Assembly (NCBI GenBank): GCA_005888925.1
Contig: VBCP01000290.1
Span: 1 to 9,055 of the forward strand
From: Betaproteobacteria bacterium
Lineage (GTDB): Bacteria > Pseudomonadota > Gammaproteobacteria > Burkholderiales > SG8-39
Length of the DNA: 9,055 nt
Direction: 5' to 3'
The translations under genes and the position numbers were made by a program. Positions 6,981 through 9,055 of the stretch are shown here, piece by piece. How positions within the stretch are numbered: the stretch's first letter is position 1; each line of letters opens with the position of its first letter. The notes below the pieces were generated by a model. The model was not told the DNA's origin, did not search any database, and saw only the letters and a list, made by a program, of their open reading frames with translations.

Positions 6981-6993
6981 GGGGTCAGACCCC
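6981..6993. repeat. 13-bp palindrome GGGGTCAGACCCC between two operon genes
   Basis: Arms ggggtc and gacccc flank a single central base. The sequence lies in the 28-bp gap between the CoA-transferase stop and the VOC start. The hexamer gtcaga occurs inside it at 6984 and again at 6995, where it covers the CoA-transferase stop codon. The loop is too short for an intrinsic terminator and no T-run follows on either strand. I recall similar GGGGTC-type palindromes as dispersed intergenic repeats in proteobacterial genomes; this cannot be checked from one copy. Confidence 0.6.
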
Positions 6994-6995
6994 TG

Positions 6996-8183
6996 TCAGA
7001 TGACGTTCGCTTGCTTGAGGTTCGCAATGTCGGCGTCGCTGTAACCGATTTCGGTGAGGACTTCGGCCGTGTGCTCGCCGAGCTTCGGCGCCTGGCTGCG
7101 GATCGCGCCCGGCGTGGCCGAGAGCTTCGGCACCACGCCCGGGACCTTGAGCGGCTCGCCGTCGTTCGCGGTGATCGTTTCGATCATTCGGCGCACAGCG
7201 TAATGCGGATCTGCCGCGATGTCGGCCGCGCTGTAGATGCGCCCTGCCGGGACCTCGGCCTGTTCCATGGCCGCCAGTACTTCCGGTTGGGTCTTTTGCG
7301 AAGTCCACGCCGCGATCGCCGCGTCGATGCGCTCCATCTGCGCCGCGCGGCCGTCGTTCCGCGCGAGCGCCGGATCATCGCGCAGGTCTACGCGCCCGAT
7401 CGCCGCCATCAAGCGGCGATAGAGACTGTCGACGTTACCGGCGATCAGCACATACGAGCCGTCGCTGCAGGGGTACAAGTTCGAGGGCGCAATGCCCGGA
7501 AGCGCGCTGCCGGTGCGCTCGCGGACATAGCCGTGCGCGTCGAACTCGGGCAGCAGGCTCTCCATGCAGTTGAACACCGACTCGTACAGCGCGACGTCGA
7601 TGACCTGGCCGGCGCCGCCGCTCTTCACGTGATGCAGCGCGAGCAGCGCGCCGATCACGCCGTGCAGCGCAGCGATCGTGTCGCCGAGCGAGAGGTTCGA
7701 GCGCGCCGGCGGTCGGTCGGGAAAGCCCGTGATGTAGCGCATGCCGCCGACCCCTTCGGCGATGGCGGCGAATCCAGGCCGCTCGCGATACGGCCCGGTC
7801 TGTCCGTAGCCGGAGATGCGCACGAGGACGAGCTTCGGGTTGTCGCGCGAGAGCGCGTCCCAGCCGAGGTGCCACTTCTCGAGCGCGCCGGGGCGGAAAT
7901 TCTCGATCACGATCTGCGAGCGGCGGGCGAGGCGCCGCACGACCTCCTGCCCCTCGGGACGGCGCAGGTCGCAGGTCACGGATTTCTTGTTCCTGGACTG
8001 CACATGCCACCAGAGCGAGGTGCCGTTCCGCATGCGGCGCCACTTGCGCAGCGCGTCGCCCTCGCCCGGCGGCTCGATCTTGATCACCTCGGCGCCGAAG
8101 TCGCCGAGCGTCTTGGCGCAGAAGGGCCCCGCGATCAGGGAGCCCAGTTCGAGCACGCGGATGCCGTCGAGCGGAGCTTTCAA
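6996..8183 (-). CDS. CaiB/BaiF class III CoA-transferase
   Basis: Family III CoA-transferases move CoA from an acyl-CoA donor to a carboxylate. The 395-residue length is typical. Visible features are the N-terminal Rossmann-like start GIRVLELGSLIAGPFCAKTL, DFGAEVIKIEPPGEGD, NKKSVTCDLRRPEG, the ENFRPGALEKW segment, SGYGQTGPY, and the catalytic aspartate region SNLSLGDTIAALHG with D168 as the expected nucleophile. DVALYESVFNCME and the small C-terminal domain follow. The start appears to be TTG at 8183: the upstream frame offers no ATG or GTG, the next Met is residue 51, and no Shine-Dalgarno is visible, so translation may be coupled. The gene lies 24 bp after the hot-dog gene and 28 bp before the VOC gene, all on the minus strand. 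The substrate is unknown. Oxalate, succinate or dicarboxylate donors, or carnitine-type substrates, are family precedents. Confidence 0.95.
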   Translation of the reverse strand: MKAPLDGIRVLELGSLIAGPFCAKTLGDFGAEVIKIEPPGEGDALRKWRRMRNGTSLWWHVQSRNKKSVTCDLRRPEGQEVVRRLARRSQIVIENFRPGALEKWHLGWDALSRDNPKLVLVRISGYGQTGPYRERPGFAAIAEGVGGMRYITGFPDRPPARSNLSLGDTIAALHGVIGALLALHHVKSGGAGQVIDVALYESVFNCMESLLPEFDAHGYVRERTGSALPGIAPSNLYPCSDGSYVLIAGNVDSLYRRLMAAIGRVDLRDDPALARNDGRAAQMERIDAAIAAWTSQKTQPEVLAAMEQAEVPAGRIYSAADIAADPHYAVRRMIETITANDGEPLKVPGVVPKLSATPGAIRSQAPKLGEHTAEVLTEIGYSDADIANLKQANVI

Positions 8184-8207
8184 AATAATTACGGACGTTG
8201 TACGGAA

Positions 8208-8678
8208 TTACTTGCGCTTGAGCAGGCGCAGCGGGTTGTACTCGAGCACGCTCTCGCCGCGCTGGTTCACCACCTGGTTCGCGAAGCGCACCAGGCCGCG
8301 ATCACCTTTCGAGGTGAGACGGTGCTCGATGACCTCGGCTGCGACGTGGATCGTGTCGCCGACCAGCGTGGGACCTTTGACGTCGAGGGTGGCGTTGAGG
8401 AACGCAAGGCCGGTGTCCTGCATCGTCGGCAGCAGCAGGCCTTCGGCAAAGGCGTAGACCAGCGCGGCCGGCACGGCGCGGCCCTTGATGGCGCGCGAGG
8501 CATCGCTCATTTCACCTTCTTGGACCGCGAACAGCTCCTCGGTGAGCCAGCTCAGGTTTACGAAGTTGGCGAGATCCGACTCGGCGATCGTGCGCCGATG
8601 CGTACGGAAGCGGAACCCGACGCGCAGGTCTTCGAAACAGAATCCGCGCCCGACGATCGGTAGGACTTCGGCGGCCAT
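8208..8678 (-). CDS. MaoC-like hot-dog protein with altered hydratase site
   Basis: The protein has 156 residues and a single hot-dog fold of MaoC/R-hydratase type: GRGFCFEDLRVGFRF, RTIAESDLANFVNLS, the helix VPAALVYAFAEGLLL, FLNATLDVKGPTLVGDTIHV (the usual GDT strand), then a C-terminal strand NQRGESVLEYNPLRLL. Known (R)-specific enoyl-CoA hydratases have Asp and His in a D-x4-H pair right after the FxxLS segment. Here the aligned positions are L45 and F50 (FVNLSWLTEELF), so the standard dyad is absent. It may bind acyl-CoA without hydrating it, act as a thioesterase, or use other residues. ATG 8678 is the family-typical start, without a clear Shine-Dalgarno. It is first in a run with the CoA-transferase (24 bp downstream) and is divergent from the racemase-superfamily gene across 20 bp. 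Confidence 0.86.
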   Translation of the reverse strand: MAAEVLPIVGRGFCFEDLRVGFRFRTHRRTIAESDLANFVNLSWLTEELFAVQEGEMSDASRAIKGRAVPAALVYAFAEGLLLPTMQDTGLAFLNATLDVKGPTLVGDTIHVAAEVIEHRLTSKGDRGLVRFANQVVNQRGESVLEYNPLRLLKRK

Positions 8679-8698
8679 GGCTGTGGCATTCTAGCTCG

Positions 8699-9055
8699 AT
8701 GCCTGATTCGCTCGGACAACGCGGCAAGTTCGGTGTGCTGGCGCCGTCCACCAATACGTCGGTGCAGCCGGAGTTCGACGCCATGCGCCCGTGGGGCATC
8801 ACACACCACCATTCGCGGCTGGTGATTCCCGACTCGAAGGTGACCGATGACGAAAGCTTCATGGCGATGATGGACAACATCCGCGGCGCGCTCTTCCCGG
8901 CGCTGGAATCGGTCCTCACCTGCGATCCCGATTACGTCATCCTCGGCATGTCGTCGGAAACGTTCTGGGACGGCATCGAAGGTTCGCGGCAGCTGCAGAA
9001 GAAATTGGAAAAAACCGCGAAGCGCGGCGTCGCCATGGGATCGGACGCCTGCCGC
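8699..9055 (+). CDS. Asp/Glu racemase-superfamily enzyme, N-terminal half (maleate isomerase / arylmalonate decarboxylase-like)
   Basis: The 3' end is cut by the window: 119 codons are present and the frame is still open. The N-terminus FGVLAPSTNTSVQPEF matches the start of maleate cis-trans isomerase and arylmalonate decarboxylase-type proteins, in which N19 would sit in the substrate carboxylate-binding loop. Further typical segments are IPDSKVTDDESFM, the strand DYVILGMSSETFWDG, and MGSDACR near the edge. In Cys-Cys members of the superfamily the first catalytic Cys sits on that strand. Here it reads GMSSE with no Cys, which resembles arylmalonate decarboxylase, where Gly occupies the place and only the C-terminal Cys remains. 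The second half, with the decisive Cys, lies outside the window. ATG 8699 fits the family start, but there is no visible Shine-Dalgarno. It is divergent from the hot-dog/CoA-transferase run, and a role in the same dicarboxylate route is an inference. Confidence 0.85.
   Translation, partial: MPDSLGQRGKFGVLAPSTNTSVQPEFDAMRPWGITHHHSRLVIPDSKVTDDESFMAMMDNIRGALFPALESVLTCDPDYVILGMSSETFWDGIEGSRQLQKKLEKTAKRGVAMGSDACR

Noticed and set aside
6968..7027. Upstream start for the VOC protein at 7027
   Set aside because: The added 20 residues are not family-like and would overlap the CoA-transferase coding sequence and the palindrome. ATG 6967 gives the standard VOC N-terminus.
6912..8663. Open frame of 583 codons on the plus strand
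   Set aside because: It lies antisense to the CoA-transferase and hot-dog genes, which have clear family motifs. It has a shadow-like composition rich in R, A, H, D and V, typical of GC-rich antisense frames.

Overview
The window is GC-rich and gene-dense, and it looks like the chromosome of an environmental betaproteobacterium, probably Burkholderiales or a relative. That placement is an inference from protein flavour and gene neighbourhood (a soluble poly-HAMP kinase, a three-PAS NarL-type two-component pair, and a CaiB / MaoC-like / Asp-Glu-racemase-fold cluster). No rRNA, tRNA, CRISPR array, insertion sequence or phage gene is visible.

Region 1 (1-2524), signalling genes, partly decayed. 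The N-terminal 432 residues of a minus-strand poly-HAMP protein run off the left edge. They are built from 92-residue units encoded by 276-bp DNA repeats. The kinase part would lie outside the window. Divergent from it are two consecutive plus-strand genes for stand-alone CheY-like receiver domains. Both are broken by small out-of-frame deletions at different places: the first lost the strand before the phospho-acceptor Asp, the second lost the N-terminal acidic pair. A 20-bp imperfect tandem duplication sits on the stop codon of the first.

Region 2 (2521-5059), an intact two-component operon on the minus strand. A soluble histidine kinase (PAS-PAS-PAS-HisKA_3-HATPase) is followed 13 bp later by its likely partner, a NarL/FixJ response regulator. 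The regulator's stop overlaps the stop of the second broken receiver gene tail to tail in a shared CTAG.

Region 3 (5081-6530). A medium-form threonine ammonia-lyase with a C-terminal ACT domain is divergent from the kinase, with 21 bp between start codons. Its 3' end overlaps by 20 bp a convergent gene for a small, highly charged, probably disordered protein with a very strong Shine-Dalgarno sequence.

Region 4 (6578-9055), a probable catabolic cluster. On the minus strand, in transcription order, are a MaoC-like hot-dog protein, a class III CoA-transferase and a VOC/glyoxalase-fold protein, possibly continuing into the small charged protein. Divergent from them, with 20 bp between starts, is the beginning of an arylmalonate decarboxylase / maleate isomerase-type (Asp/Glu racemase superfamily) enzyme that runs off the right edge. 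Together these suggest CoA-dependent breakdown of a carboxylic or dicarboxylic acid; the substrate cannot be read from the sequence. The hot-dog protein lacks the usual hydratase Asp/His pair. An odd palindrome, GGGGTCAGACCCC, lies between the CoA-transferase and VOC genes.

I see no convincing wholly new system. The best leads are the paired receiver-gene lesions, the catalytically altered hot-dog protein in its cluster, the palindrome, and the two very tight head-to-head promoter regions.
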